From the NCBI GenBank assembly GCA_023388355.1, contig JAEWGI010000071.1, positions 1-64,000 on the forward strand: 64,000 nt of DNA. The letters are read 5' to 3'. Source of the DNA: Pseudomonadota bacterium (lineage in GTDB: Bacteria > Pseudomonadota > Gammaproteobacteria > Xanthomonadales > Xanthomonadaceae). The position numbers and the translations under genes are program-made. The notes under the pieces were generated by a model. It was given only the letters and a program-made list of their open reading frames with translations. It did no database searches and was not told the origin of the DNA. Positions 52,783 to 63,734 of the stretch are shown piece by piece. Numbering within the stretch: position 1 is the first letter of the stretch; every line of letters begins with the position of its first letter.

Positions 52783-53145
52783 ATGACCACACTCGACGCA
52801 GGCGCCCACGAGGGAAGCACGGAACTCACGTTCACCACATCGCTCGGCACACCGGTGGAAGGACTTCGGTACCGATTGAGCGATGGCAGAGGGAACACAT
52901 GGACTGGTTCAAGCGGCAAGGGCGGCAAAGGCATCACCATCTTGGAGGCCGAACAGAATGCGTACCCATCGTCGTCGGGAATCACTTGGAATCCTGTCGG
53001 TGAAGCAAGTATCCAGTTGGAGGTGCAACGCGATGACGGAATGTGGAAGGTCATCGGCAGCTTCCAGCATGGCGGCTGCTCGCACAGGCAGATCAACGTG
53101 ATTGCCGGCGCGATCGCCATACCGTTCCACATGGCGCCGGCTTAA
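52783..53145 (+). CDS. Small transthyretin-like linker/adaptor protein (120 aa)
   Basis: This is a 120-residue soluble protein with a beta-rich pattern (GTPVEGLRYRLSDGRGNTW, TGSSGKGGKGITILEAE) similar in style to the transthyretin-like tail of VgrG-3. It has no signal peptide. It lies 42 bases after vgrG-3 and 25 before the putative peptidase effector on the same strand. I infer an adaptor or loading role but recognise no named family. Confidence 0.5.
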   Translation: MTTLDAGAHEGSTELTFTTSLGTPVEGLRYRLSDGRGNTWTGSSGKGGKGITILEAEQNAYPSSSGITWNPVGEASIQLEVQRDDGMWKVIGSFQHGGCSHRQINVIAGAIAIPFHMAPA

Positions 53146-53170
53146 CTCGGACGAGCAGGAGGCACGCGCC

Positions 53171-54508
53171 ATGACCCATCAAGACGCCACTGCGCAGGCA
53201 CCCGTCGACGTCGAAACCGACAGCGATGGAGTAACGATGAATGTCTGCCAGTTCGATCAAGAGTTCTACGCCAAGGTAGCCTTGCGGATGCACAATCCGG
53301 GCGTAGCAAATGCGAACAATCTTCCGTATGTAATTGTCAAAGCCGCCGCCGATGATCCGGATACTTGGATCGTGAGGGATTCGGGCAGGACCGACGCCAG
53401 AGGAACCGCCATCCTCATAAGCGTCGATGGCCCAGGCTGCTACCGAATCTACATCAAGGAATGCACGGAAACATTCGTTGTTGATTCAGAATTTGAGATA
53501 CCTGACCACGCGCTTGCTGACGGCGCCGATAGCGGTCGCGAGGTTCAGCCACTACTGCAGCTAGACATAGTAGAGAACGCGGATTGCTCGTTGTCGGGGC
53601 GAAAAATACATCCCAATGGACTAGGCCGGGCTCGCGGGAACGGAAATGACCAAATTCCGGTCGATGGCGGGGCGCAGAACTTTACGCTGAACCACGCTAC
53701 TCCTACTATCGCAAGAGCACTGGATTTTGGCATTCAGTTGATCACACATCAGCTTTGGGCAGATGCTTCGCGGACCTATGGCGTCCGCCATGCACGCGTG
53801 GAGAACAGTCAGTTTCGGAATGCCCTGCGACTGATTTACGGGGAGGGGCTGACTGCGGGAACTGGTGCCGGGGTTGAGGCGCATGACCGAATACTCACAT
53901 TAGGCGATATTCAGATCGAGTTTGATCACCAATCCACGACTGGAGGACGCGGACGACTGTCCTTCCTAGAAGACAATGAGCAGCCCGGCAATCGGATGAC
54001 GCCGGACGAGTCGTTGCGACGAACTCACCCGGCGACGATGGAATACCTGTTGCAGATGATGGATGATCTTGACATCACTTATGCGAGAAGTAGCGGCGCA
54101 TGGAGACCACATATCGGTTCTACTCGACATCGTTATGCGTCAGCTATAGACCTCACGCATTTGCGGACGACAGTGCCTGGAGCCGATGACCACCCGCAAC
54201 AAGTTGACATCCACCTCCATCGAACAACATCTCCCAACTCCAATCCCTTGCGCACCCTACAACACGAAACAGCCGCACACACCCGCATGAGAGAATTCTC
54301 GTATCGCGTGCATGCCTACATTGCGCAGGGACGGCAAGATGGCCTGCTTGGCTGGTTGGGAGGGCCCTGGGCTCTCACTTACGCGCAACTTGGCCTTGAA
54401 GGCCCTATTGGCAATCAAGGGCAGCGAAGGCCGAACATCACCGCTTTCGCGACGGACAACACGCATGTTCATCATGTGCACCTCAGCGTAGGGACCGACC
54501 AACCATGA
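53171..54508 (+). CDS. Probable T6SS cell-wall effector with M15-like zinc peptidase domain
   Basis: This is a 445-residue protein without a signal peptide. The first 110 residues are beta-rich and cysteine-containing (CYRIYIKECTETF), possibly a loading domain. The C-terminal part carries H320 and D327 (GSTRHRYASAIDLTH) and H435/H437 (THVHHVHLSVG). The H-x6-D ... HxH arrangement is that of M15/M74 (VanY, MepA-type) peptidases that cut peptidoglycan cross-links or D-Ala-D-Ala. The ATG at 53171 follows AGGAGG. It is encoded after vgrG-3 and before a lipoprotein that would be its immunity protein. The sequence is AT-richer than the T6SS core. The overall family is unfamiliar to me and the substrate is inferred. 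Confidence 0.65.
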   Translation: MTHQDATAQAPVDVETDSDGVTMNVCQFDQEFYAKVALRMHNPGVANANNLPYVIVKAAADDPDTWIVRDSGRTDARGTAILISVDGPGCYRIYIKECTETFVVDSEFEIPDHALADGADSGREVQPLLQLDIVENADCSLSGRKIHPNGLGRARGNGNDQIPVDGGAQNFTLNHATPTIARALDFGIQLITHQLWADASRTYGVRHARVENSQFRNALRLIYGEGLTAGTGAGVEAHDRILTLGDIQIEFDHQSTTGGRGRLSFLEDNEQPGNRMTPDESLRRTHPATMEYLLQMMDDLDITYARSSGAWRPHIGSTRHRYASAIDLTHLRTTVPGADDHPQQVDIHLHRTTSPNSNPLRTLQHETAAHTRMREFSYRVHAYIAQGRQDGLLGWLGGPWALTYAQLGLEGPIGNQGQRRPNITAFATDNTHVHHVHLSVGTDQP

Positions 54509-54534
54509 CCATCAGGTACATACAGGGACGGTAA

Positions 54535-55005
54535 ATGAGAGCCCTTCGAACCATTGCCTTGGTAATCACAGTTCTATTGGTGGTGATTGCATGCTCCGCA
54601 CCCGCTCAGTTGATTCTGTTGAGCAACGATGGAGAGTTCATCGACTACTCCGGAACAGCGACTTTAAGCGGTACTTACTTTCTAGATCTGAGCAACCTCG
54701 AGATTCAGGATCTCGTGTGCTTCCATCCAGACGAGCCTAGTCAGAAGTTGCTTCCAACACGCCCGGATTTGAATCATCCTCATTGGATGTGCTTCTCCAA
54801 CAGCGCAGAAGCAAGGAAGCTCTTTGGGCTGACTTCACCTCGGCGCACGGATTCGGATTGTTACAAAGGATATGCGAAGCTCACGGTGAGAAACTACCGT
54901 CGATATATCGCGGAGAGCGAGGGTGTCAGCTTGTCCGAGATCGCCGCCGTGCATCAACACAGCGCCGGCTCAGCGGTTCCATGCGACGTGCTTAATTCGC
55001 TATGA
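54535..55005 (+). CDS. Probable periplasmic immunity lipoprotein for the M15-like effector
   Basis: This is a 156-residue protein with a lipoprotein signal (LVITVLLVVIAC, Cys20) and a mature domain with several cysteines (LVCFHPDEPSQ; HWMCFSN; DSDCYKGYAKL), unlike any family I know. It starts 27 bases after the effector stop. A periplasmic, lipid-anchored product next to a wall-degrading T6SS effector is the usual immunity arrangement. The gene is AT-rich like the effector. The 268 bases after it hold no recognisable gene. Confidence 0.55.
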   Translation: MRALRTIALVITVLLVVIACSAPAQLILLSNDGEFIDYSGTATLSGTYFLDLSNLEIQDLVCFHPDEPSQKLLPTRPDLNHPHWMCFSNSAEARKLFGLTSPRRTDSDCYKGYAKLTVRNYRRYIAESEGVSLSEIAAVHQHSAGSAVPCDVLNSL

Positions 55006-55273
55006 CATCTAGCTGAATTCTGATCGAAATGTGCCCTGCGGGAACGACCTGTCTGTGATGACGCAGTGATTCTCTGTCCGGGTGCCTCGGTCGAACGCCG
55101 AGTCATCGTTTCTGCGGGAGGTCAAGGATGATGGCTAGTCTCTCGGGATACCTCTCGGCCGGACCAGTCAGTTCCGAGCAGACGAGGACGACCATCCGCC
55201 AATACTGGGATGGGGAGGTGAGCCAAGTCAGCGCAGGTTCGGCGCCATGCAGAACCCCCTTCGCCACCTCGGA

Positions 55274-57289
<2,016 letters not shown>

Positions 57290-57454
57290 GAGTCGGCCCG
57301 AAAGCCCCCGCCGTCTCATTCATCCGAAAGACTGCGCGATATGGCGCCCATCGTCGGCGAAATGGCGCGACAAATGGCAAAAATTCGTAATTTGACGTTT
57401 TCTTACGGTGTCGTTCGTTAAGCTTCGTGCTGTTTCCATTCAAGTGAAGACCTG

Positions 57455-57625
57455 ATGGCCCCCAGCAAGAGCAACAGCACCGTTCTGCGCAAGTCCGGCC
57501 GGTCCAGCAAGCAGACCGCCACCCTCACCCGCGAGCAGCTCGAAGACGACCTGGCGGCGTTCCGCAAGGCCGGCGGCAAGGTCGAGAAGCTCGGCAACAC
57601 CAATACTTTCAAGAAGATCGGCTGA
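57455..57625 (+). CDS. Small basic protein (56 aa), possibly SutA-related
   Basis: From the ATG at 57455, 56 codons read MAPSKSNSTVLRKSGRSSKQ and then EQLEDDLAAFRKAGGKVEKL, ending at a TGA. The N-terminus is Ser/Lys/Arg-rich. The EQLEDDLxxFxKAGGKxEKL segment recalls the C-terminus of short transcription-linked proteins such as SutA. GTGAAGACC lies just upstream, and an AT-rich stretch at 57385-57425 could hold a promoter. Too short for most gene finders. The name is a guess. Confidence 0.55.
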   Translation: MAPSKSNSTVLRKSGRSSKQTATLTREQLEDDLAAFRKAGGKVEKLGNTNTFKKIG

Positions 57626-57658
57626 TCGCCCTCGTCCGCTGGCCCTACAGTGGATGTT

Positions 57659-57723
57659 GCAGGAGCGGTTTCAGCCCGGTTGGCGGGTATCCCGGATCAT
57701 GATCGCGGCTGAAGCCGCACCCT
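57659..57723. repeat. REP-type palindrome, decayed copy 2
   Basis: AGGAGCGGTTTCAGCC and GATCGCGGCTGAAGCCGC are recognisable arms of the repeat seen at 21509 and 63634, with mismatches and a shorter spacer. It lies after the 56-aa gene and before the NlpC/P60 gene, where it may end transcription. Confidence 0.8.
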
Positions 57724-57796
57724 GAGGCATCGACCTCCGATCGGGACGTACCCGCCTCCAGGGCGATCGCGCTGCCGCTGTGTAACATGGCGGCCG

Positions 57797-59284
57797 ATGC
57801 GCCCCCACCGGTGTTCCTGTCAACCTGATCGACCCGATGACGAAGCCGGCGCCGTACGAGTGCCCGGTGGAATACGCCTGCGCGGGCGTCGCGCGGTAGC
57901 GGCATTGCGATGGCCGCTGTTGGCGCTGCTGCTGGCGGCGTCGGCCCTGTGTGGCGCCCAGGTCCTGCGCGATCCGCAGGCCGAAGTGCTGCCGGGCGTC
58001 GTCCAGGCGCAGCTCGATCCGGGCTACTGGACCGGTCGCCTGCGCGATGCCGACCGGGTCGTCCTCGATGCGGATGCCATCGCGGCGCACAACGCGCGCA
58101 TGCGGCGGCTCGACCCGTCGCTGCACGACATCGAACACCTGCCGCCAACGCTCGATGCCGGGCAGGTGCAGGCCTGGATCGAAGCCGCCTCGCCCCGCCC
58201 CACCTCGGTGCTGTACGACGAGGCCGGCGACCAGGGCAGCGCCCGCGCGATCGACAAGCTGGTCAACGCGCTCGACTTCAAGGGCATTCCCCCGGTCCAG
58301 GTCACCCGTTACGGCATGGTCGTCCGGCGCGCGGACCTGCGCACCTTCCCCACCCACCTGCGCGTGTTCAGCACGCCGGGCGATCGGGACATCGACCGCT
58401 TCCAGGAAACCGCGCTGTTCCCCGGCACCCCCGTGGCGGTGGTGCACCGCAGCCGCGACCGGCGCTGGCTGTTCGTGCTGGGCGAAACCTATGCCGCCTG
58501 GATCGAGGCCGATGCGGTGGCGTTCGGCGACAAGGCGGAGATCTTCGCGCACACGCGGCGGATTCCGTTCGTGGTGGTGACCGGCGCGCAGGTGCGCACG
58601 GTGCACACGCCCGAACGCCCGGAGGTGTCCGAGGTGGTCCTGGACATGGGCGTGCGCCTGCCGCTGGCCAGCTGGCCGGCGAACGAGCCGCTCAACGGCC
58701 AGCATCCGGGCTTCGGCCACGCGGTGGAGCTGCCCGTGCGCGGCGAGGACGGCATGCTCGAATTCGTGCCCGCGCTGATCCCGCATTCGGCGGATGTCGC
58801 GCACGACTACCTGCCCCTGACCAAGGCCAACCTGATCGACCAGGCGTTCAAGTTCCTTGGCGAACGCTACGGCTGGGGCCATCGCTACAACGGGCGCGAC
58901 TGCAGCGGATTCGTGTCCGAGGTGCTGCGCAGCTTCGGCCTGGTGCTGCCGCGCAATACCAGCGCACAGTCGCGCAGCCCGGGCCTGGACGGCGTTGCGC
59001 TCGGGCCCGATACCGGCCACGACGAACGCCTGCGCGTGCTGGGCGAGAGCGAGGTCGGCGACCTGCTGTTCCTTCCCGGCCACGTGATGATGGTGATCGG
59101 CCGTGTCGACGACGATCCCTGGGTGATCCACGACACCGCGGGTATCTCGCTGCTGGGCGAGGACGGCGCGCTGCAGCACTATCCGCTCAACGGCGTGGTG
59201 GTCACCCCGCTGCTGCCGCTGGTGGCGGACGCGACGACCGCCACCGTCGATCGCCTCACCGCGATCCGGTGGATACGGCCGTGA
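57797..59284 (+). CDS. SH3/NlpC-P60 murein peptidase (C40 family)
   Basis: This is a 495-residue exported protein. A hydrophobic signal (WPLLALLLAASALCGAQ, about 39-55) is followed by an N-terminal NlpC-associated domain, SH3-like repeats (about 170-300), and a C-terminal NlpC/P60 domain with C369 (NGRDCSGFV), H429 (LPGHVMMVIG) and H445 (VIHDTAG). Such enzymes cut D-Glu-meso-DAP bonds in wall peptides. The next two genes encode an L-Ala-D/L-Glu epimerase and an acidic-substrate symporter, which fits recovery of murein peptides. A GTG at 57860 would give a more usual signal-peptide length and is a good alternative start. Confidence 0.88.
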   Translation: MRPHRCSCQPDRPDDEAGAVRVPGGIRLRGRRAVAALRWPLLALLLAASALCGAQVLRDPQAEVLPGVVQAQLDPGYWTGRLRDADRVVLDADAIAAHNARMRRLDPSLHDIEHLPPTLDAGQVQAWIEAASPRPTSVLYDEAGDQGSARAIDKLVNALDFKGIPPVQVTRYGMVVRRADLRTFPTHLRVFSTPGDRDIDRFQETALFPGTPVAVVHRSRDRRWLFVLGETYAAWIEADAVAFGDKAEIFAHTRRIPFVVVTGAQVRTVHTPERPEVSEVVLDMGVRLPLASWPANEPLNGQHPGFGHAVELPVRGEDGMLEFVPALIPHSADVAHDYLPLTKANLIDQAFKFLGERYGWGHRYNGRDCSGFVSEVLRSFGLVLPRNTSAQSRSPGLDGVALGPDTGHDERLRVLGESEVGDLLFLPGHVMMVIGRVDDDPWVIHDTAGISLLGEDGALQHYPLNGVVVTPLLPLVADATTATVDRLTAIRWIRP

Positions 59285-59321
59285 GCGGCATCGCGTCGGC
59301 GACTGCGGGGAAGCCGCGCGC

Positions 59322-60419
59322 GTGAGGATCACCGAAGTCCGCCTTGGCATCCTCGAGGTGCCGCTGAAGACGCCGTTCCGGACCGCGCTGCGCACGGTGG
59401 CGTCGGTCGAAGGCCTGGTCGTCGCGATCCACACCGATACCGGCCACGTCGGCCACGGCGGCGCGGCGCCCACGCCGGTGATCACCGGCGACACCCGCGG
59501 CTCGATGATCGAAGCGATCGGCGGAATCATCGCGCCGCGACTCGTCGGCGAGGACGTCGCCGACCTCAACCGCCTCATGTGCATGGTGCAGGAAGCGCTC
59601 CGGCACAACACCAGCGCCAAGGCCGCGGTCGAGATCGCGATCCACGACCTGTGGGCGCAGCTCCACGGCGCGCCGCTGTACCGCATGCTCGGAGGCGGCG
59701 AGCCGCGGCTCACGACCGACATCACCATCAGCGTCGACGGCATCGACGCGATGGTGGCCGAATCGCTGGCGGCGGTGGAGCTTGGCTTCGATGCGCTCAA
59801 GCTCAAGCTCGACCGCGACTCGGGCCTGGCCATCGAGCGGGTCAAGGCGATCCACGCGGCGGTCGGCGGCCGTGCCCTGCTCCGCCTCGACGCCAACCAG
59901 GCCTGGACCGCGAAGCAGGCGGTGCAGGTGATGGGCAGGCTGGAGGACGCGGGCGTGCCGCTGGACCTGCTCGAACAGCCGGTGCCGGCCCGCGACATCG
60001 CAGGGCTCAGGTACGTCAGCAGACGGATCGCGACCCCGGTGATGGCAGACGAAAGCGTGTTCGGACCGCTGCAGGCGATCGAACTGATCCGGCAGCGAGC
60101 CGCCGACATCATCAACATCAAGCTGATGAAGAGTGGCGGGATTTCCGACGCGCTGCGCATCGCTGACATCGCCGCGCTGCACGGCGTGGAGTGCATGATC
60201 GGCTGCATGATCGAAACCGGCGTCAGCGTGGCCGCCGCCGCGCACCTGGCGGTCGCCCGGCCGGACGTGATCACCCGCGTCGACCTGGACGCGCCTTCGC
60301 TGTGCGCGTTCGATCCGGTCGACGGCGGGGTGCGTTTCGACGGGCCGCACATCACGATTCCCGACGCGCCGGGCCTGGGCATCCGCGGGATCCGCGGCTG
60401 TCGGCCGGTCGCGCCCTGA
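59322..60419 (+). CDS. Dipeptide (L-Ala-D/L-Glu) epimerase, enolase superfamily
   Basis: This is a 365-residue protein. Catalytic residues fit L-Ala-D/L-Glu epimerases almost position for position: K160 and K162 (ALKLKLD), metal ligands D190 (LRLDAN), E218 (LLEQP) and D243 (ADES), and the second lysine K267 (INIKLMKSGG). The enzyme converts L-Ala-D-Glu from murein to L-Ala-L-Glu for use as food. It starts with GTG, 37 bases after the NlpC/P60 gene, and is likely co-transcribed. Confidence 0.88.
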   Translation: MRITEVRLGILEVPLKTPFRTALRTVASVEGLVVAIHTDTGHVGHGGAAPTPVITGDTRGSMIEAIGGIIAPRLVGEDVADLNRLMCMVQEALRHNTSAKAAVEIAIHDLWAQLHGAPLYRMLGGGEPRLTTDITISVDGIDAMVAESLAAVELGFDALKLKLDRDSGLAIERVKAIHAAVGGRALLRLDANQAWTAKQAVQVMGRLEDAGVPLDLLEQPVPARDIAGLRYVSRRIATPVMADESVFGPLQAIELIRQRAADIINIKLMKSGGISDALRIADIAALHGVECMIGCMIETGVSVAAAAHLAVARPDVITRVDLDAPSLCAFDPVDGGVRFDGPHITIPDAPGLGIRGIRGCRPVAP

Positions 60420-60518
60420 GATGCGGCCGATGCACCTACCGCAGCCCATTCGCTTCGCGCGCCGGCGCCCGGTTCGTGCTATCCAGTCCGCCGCCTTCCG
60501 CCTGCCCACAGGATCGCC

Positions 60519-61805
60519 ATGACCCAGGCCCCGCCCGACCCGCGCCCCCGTCTGTCCACGCCCGCGAAGGTGCTGATCGGCCTCGGCCTCGGCGCCGCCG
60601 TCGGCCTGTTGCTGGCGGCGTTCGATCCTGCGCGCGCGCTCCAGGTGGCCGACGTGGTGCACCCGATCGGCAGGCTCTGGCTCAACGCGCTGCAGATGAC
60701 CGTGGTGCCGCTGGTGGCTGCGCTGGTGGTGGTGGGCATCAATTCGGCCGCCGACGCGGCCGCGTCGGGGCGCACTGCGCGCACGGCGATGCTGGTGTTC
60801 GTGGTCCTGCTCGCGCTCGCGGGCGCGTTCGCGGCGGTCGCGGCACCCGCGCTGCTTGCGCTGATACCGCGCGACGAAGCGATGATCGAAACATTCCGCA
60901 CCGCGATCCAGGCGCCCGGCCAGCTGCCGGCGGAGGCGGCCCCCGGCGCTTGGCTGGCCAACATCATTCCCAGCAACGCGATTTCGGCAGCGGCCAACAG
61001 CGCGATGCTGCCGCTGGTGGTGTTCGCGATGTTCTTCGGCTTCGCCCTGACCCGGATCGATCCGGACCGGCGCGCGCGCATGCTCGAACTGGTGCGCACC
61101 CTGGGCGACACCATGATCGTGATCGTGCGCTGGGTGCTGTGGGCCGCGCCGCTGGGCGTATTCGCGCTGGTGCTGGCGGTGTGCGCGCGGGTGGGCCTGC
61201 ACATGCTCAGTGCGCTGGGCTACTACATCCTCACCCAGTGCGTGCTGTACATCGCGATCACCCTGCTGCTGTACGCGGTGGCGGTGGTGGCGGCCGGGGA
61301 ACGGCCGCGGCGGCTGGCGCGGGCGCTGGTGCCGGTGCAGGCGATCGCGGCCAGCACCCAGTCCTCGCTGGCCTCGCTGCCGGTGATGATCGAAAGCGCG
61401 CGCATGCGCCTGGGCTATCCGCTGGCGGTCACCTCGCTGGTGCTGCCGATGGCGGTGTCGCTGTTCCGCATCGCCAGCCCCCCGCAGTACATCGTCGTGG
61501 CCAGCTTCATCGCCTGGATGTACGGCGTGGACCTCGGCCCGGCCCAGCTCTCGATCGCGGTCGGGCTGAGCATCGTGGTCAGCATGGGCTCGGTCGGCCT
61601 GCCCGGGCAGGTGAGCTTCATGACCACCAACATGCCGGTCACCCAGGCGATGGGCCTGCCGGTCGAACCGCTGGGCGTGCTGCTGGCGGTGGACACGATC
61701 CCCGATGTCTTCGCGACGGTGGCCAATACGACGGCCGACGTGACCGCGACGGCGATCGTCGTGAAGCGTGGCGGGCATGCGGGGGAGGTCGACGCCGGGG
61801 CGTGA
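60519..61805 (+). CDS. Dicarboxylate/amino acid:cation symporter (SDF/GltP family)
   Basis: This is a 428-residue integral membrane protein with about eight membrane segments and two re-entrant loops. The serine-rich HP1 loop (AASTQSSLASLPVM), the TM7-like NTTADVTATAIVVK end and FMTTNMPVTQAMGLP match the DAACS family of Na+/H+-coupled glutamate, aspartate or C4-dicarboxylate carriers. Following a wall peptidase and a dipeptide epimerase, it may take up glutamate or acidic peptides; the substrate is not determinable here. Confidence 0.88.
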   Translation: MTQAPPDPRPRLSTPAKVLIGLGLGAAVGLLLAAFDPARALQVADVVHPIGRLWLNALQMTVVPLVAALVVVGINSAADAAASGRTARTAMLVFVVLLALAGAFAAVAAPALLALIPRDEAMIETFRTAIQAPGQLPAEAAPGAWLANIIPSNAISAAANSAMLPLVVFAMFFGFALTRIDPDRRARMLELVRTLGDTMIVIVRWVLWAAPLGVFALVLAVCARVGLHMLSALGYYILTQCVLYIAITLLLYAVAVVAAGERPRRLARALVPVQAIAASTQSSLASLPVMIESARMRLGYPLAVTSLVLPMAVSLFRIASPPQYIVVASFIAWMYGVDLGPAQLSIAVGLSIVVSMGSVGLPGQVSFMTTNMPVTQAMGLPVEPLGVLLAVDTIPDVFATVANTTADVTATAIVVKRGGHAGEVDAGA

Positions 61806-61903
61806 GTGGCGGCGCGGTGCTGTGGGGGCGCGGTGTCGTGGGACTTCGGCGGCAGGCTCCCATGGGGGCAGCTTGAGGTCGCGACGGACCAGGGTCCGGC
61901 CAC

Positions 61904-63571
61904 CTACATCAACTTGCTCCGCCGCATCTCCAGCGTGCGCTCCGGCGGAGCGAAGGTATCGGCGCGGGCGGTGGCCCAGAACGCGCGGAACACCGCGTGC
62001 TCCGGCACGTGGTCGAGCAGTTCGCCCGGCTCCAGGAAGCGGTACAGCGCCGACAGCGAGCGCACTTCGGTAGGCGAGACGCGGCGCAGGATGTGTTCCG
62101 GGCCGAGCTGCGACGGATGCTCCAGGCCGGCCGCGCCCAGCATGTCGCGCAGCGCACGCAGGGTGTTCTGGTGGAAGTTGAATACCCGCGCGGCCTTGTC
62201 CTCGACGTCGAGCGCGCGCCATCGCGCCGGGTTCTGGGTGGCCACGCCGGTCGGGCACAGGTCGTTGTGGCAGCTGCGCGCCTGGATGCAGCCCAGCGCG
62301 AACATGAAGCCGCGCCCTGCGTTGCACCAGTCCGCGCCCATGGCCACGGTGCGCGCGATGTCGAAGGCGCTGGCGATGCGGCCGGCAGCGGCAACCTTCA
62401 CCCTGTCGCGCAGGCCGATGCCGACCAGGGTGTTGTGCACCAGCATCAGGCCCTCGTGCATGGGCACGCCGACATGGTTGATGAACTCCAGCGGCGAGGC
62501 GCCGGTGCCGCCCTCGGCGCCGTCGACGATGATGAAGTCGGGCGTGATGCCGGTTTCCAGCATCGCCCTGGCCACCCCGAACCACTCCCAGGGGTGGCCG
62601 ACCGCCAGCTTGAAGCCGGTCGGCTTGCCGCCGGACAGCTTGCGCAGGCGCGCCACGAATTCAAGCAGCCCGACGGGCGTCGAGAATTCGGAATGCGAGG
62701 CCGGCGAGATGCAGTCCACGTACGCCGGCACGCCGCGCGCGGCGGCGATCTCCGCGGTCACCTTGGCCGCAGGCAGCATGCCGCCGTGCCCGGGCTTGGC
62801 GCCTTGCGACAGCTTGAGTTCGATCATCCGCACCTTCGGGTCGGCGGCGTTGGCGGCAAAGCGCTCTTCGCTGAAGCGTCCGGCCTCGTCGCGGCAGCCG
62901 AAATAGCCCGAGCCGATTTCCCAGACCAGGTCGCCACCGCGCTCGCGGTGGTAGGTCGAGATCGAGCCTTCGCCGGTGTCGTGGTAGAAGTTGCCGCGCC
63001 TGGCACCCTCGTTGAGGGCACGGATCGCGTTGGCCGACAGCGAGCCGAAGCTCATCGCCGAGATGTTGAACACGCTGGCGTCGTAGGACGTGGACTGCGT
63101 GCCGCCCACCAGCACCCGGAAATCGTGCGACGCGGCGTGGGTGGCCTGCAGCGAATGGTTGATCCATTCGTAGCGTACGTGGTACGGATCGTGCTCGCTG
63201 CCGAACGGCACGGTGTCGCGCTCGCTCTTCGAGCGCTGGTAGACCAGGACGCGCTTCTCGCGCGAGAACGGCACCTCGGCCAGGTCGTCCTCGATGAAGT
63301 ACTGGCGGATCTCGGTCCGGACCGACTCGAACAGGTAGCGGAAATGCGCGGTCAGCGGATACAGCCGACGCAAGGTCGAACGGGTCTGCAGCACGTCGAC
63401 CAGGCCCATCAGGGCGAGCGGACCGGACACCGCCACCGCCCACCACCAGGCCGGCGACCACGTCCATGCGAGCACGATGCCCAGCACGGCGATGGCGATA
63501 CAGGCGAACCAGGCGGTACGGCGATGGAACATGGGCACCGGGAGCGGCGCGCCGGGATGGCGCGCGGCCAT
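61904..63571 (-). CDS. FMN-binding glutamate-synthase-family membrane protein
   Basis: This is a 555-residue protein. Two N-terminal membrane segments (AWFACIAIAVLGIVLAW and WWWAVAVSGPLALMGLV) precede a glutamate-synthase alpha-like barrel (FNISAMSFGSLSANAIRALN; KLSQGAKPGHGGMLPAAKV; VDGAEGGTGASPLEFI). The 3Fe-4S cysteines lie in CIQARSCHNDLCPTGVATQ. No glutaminase domain is present, so it is not a complete glutamate synthase, and its reaction is unknown. The ATG at 63571 or 63532 is likely; the frame stays open upstream through the repeat and tRNA exon and is not used there. It converges on the symporter gene. Confidence 0.85.
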   Translation of the reverse strand: MAARHPGAPLPVPMFHRRTAWFACIAIAVLGIVLAWTWSPAWWWAVAVSGPLALMGLVDVLQTRSTLRRLYPLTAHFRYLFESVRTEIRQYFIEDDLAEVPFSREKRVLVYQRSKSERDTVPFGSEHDPYHVRYEWINHSLQATHAASHDFRVLVGGTQSTSYDASVFNISAMSFGSLSANAIRALNEGARRGNFYHDTGEGSISTYHRERGGDLVWEIGSGYFGCRDEAGRFSEERFAANAADPKVRMIELKLSQGAKPGHGGMLPAAKVTAEIAAARGVPAYVDCISPASHSEFSTPVGLLEFVARLRKLSGGKPTGFKLAVGHPWEWFGVARAMLETGITPDFIIVDGAEGGTGASPLEFINHVGVPMHEGLMLVHNTLVGIGLRDRVKVAAAGRIASAFDIARTVAMGADWCNAGRGFMFALGCIQARSCHNDLCPTGVATQNPARWRALDVEDKAARVFNFHQNTLRALRDMLGAAGLEHPSQLGPEHILRRVSPTEVRSLSALYRFLEPGELLDHVPEHAVFRAFWATARADTFAPPERTLEMRRSKLM

Positions 63572-63633
63572 GATCACACATGGCGGTGATGCGGATGTCC
63601 GTGGATCCGCGCGGGAATACCTTTCCCGGCTCA

Positions 63634-63713
63634 GTAGGAGCGGCTTCAGCCGCGATGGGCAATGCCGGTTACGCGAAACCTGATGGGACAATCGCGGCCG
63701 AAGCCGCTCCCAC
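63634..63713. repeat. 80-bp REP-type palindrome, copy 3
   Basis: The arms at 63634-63655 and 63692-63713 are inverted with two mismatches, and the 36-base spacer is the same length as in copy 1 and clearly related in sequence. It lies just downstream of the tRNA-Leu 3' exon on the minus strand and probably serves as its terminator. Confidence 0.9.
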
Positions 63714-63734
63714 AGGAGGAGGCGGTGCGCGGAG

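Noticed and set aside
59256..62585. 1109-aa open frame on the minus strand across the epimerase and symporter
   Set aside because: It spans three unrelated recognised genes antisense and contains only Arg/His/Gln-rich low-complexity sequence. GC skew explains its length.
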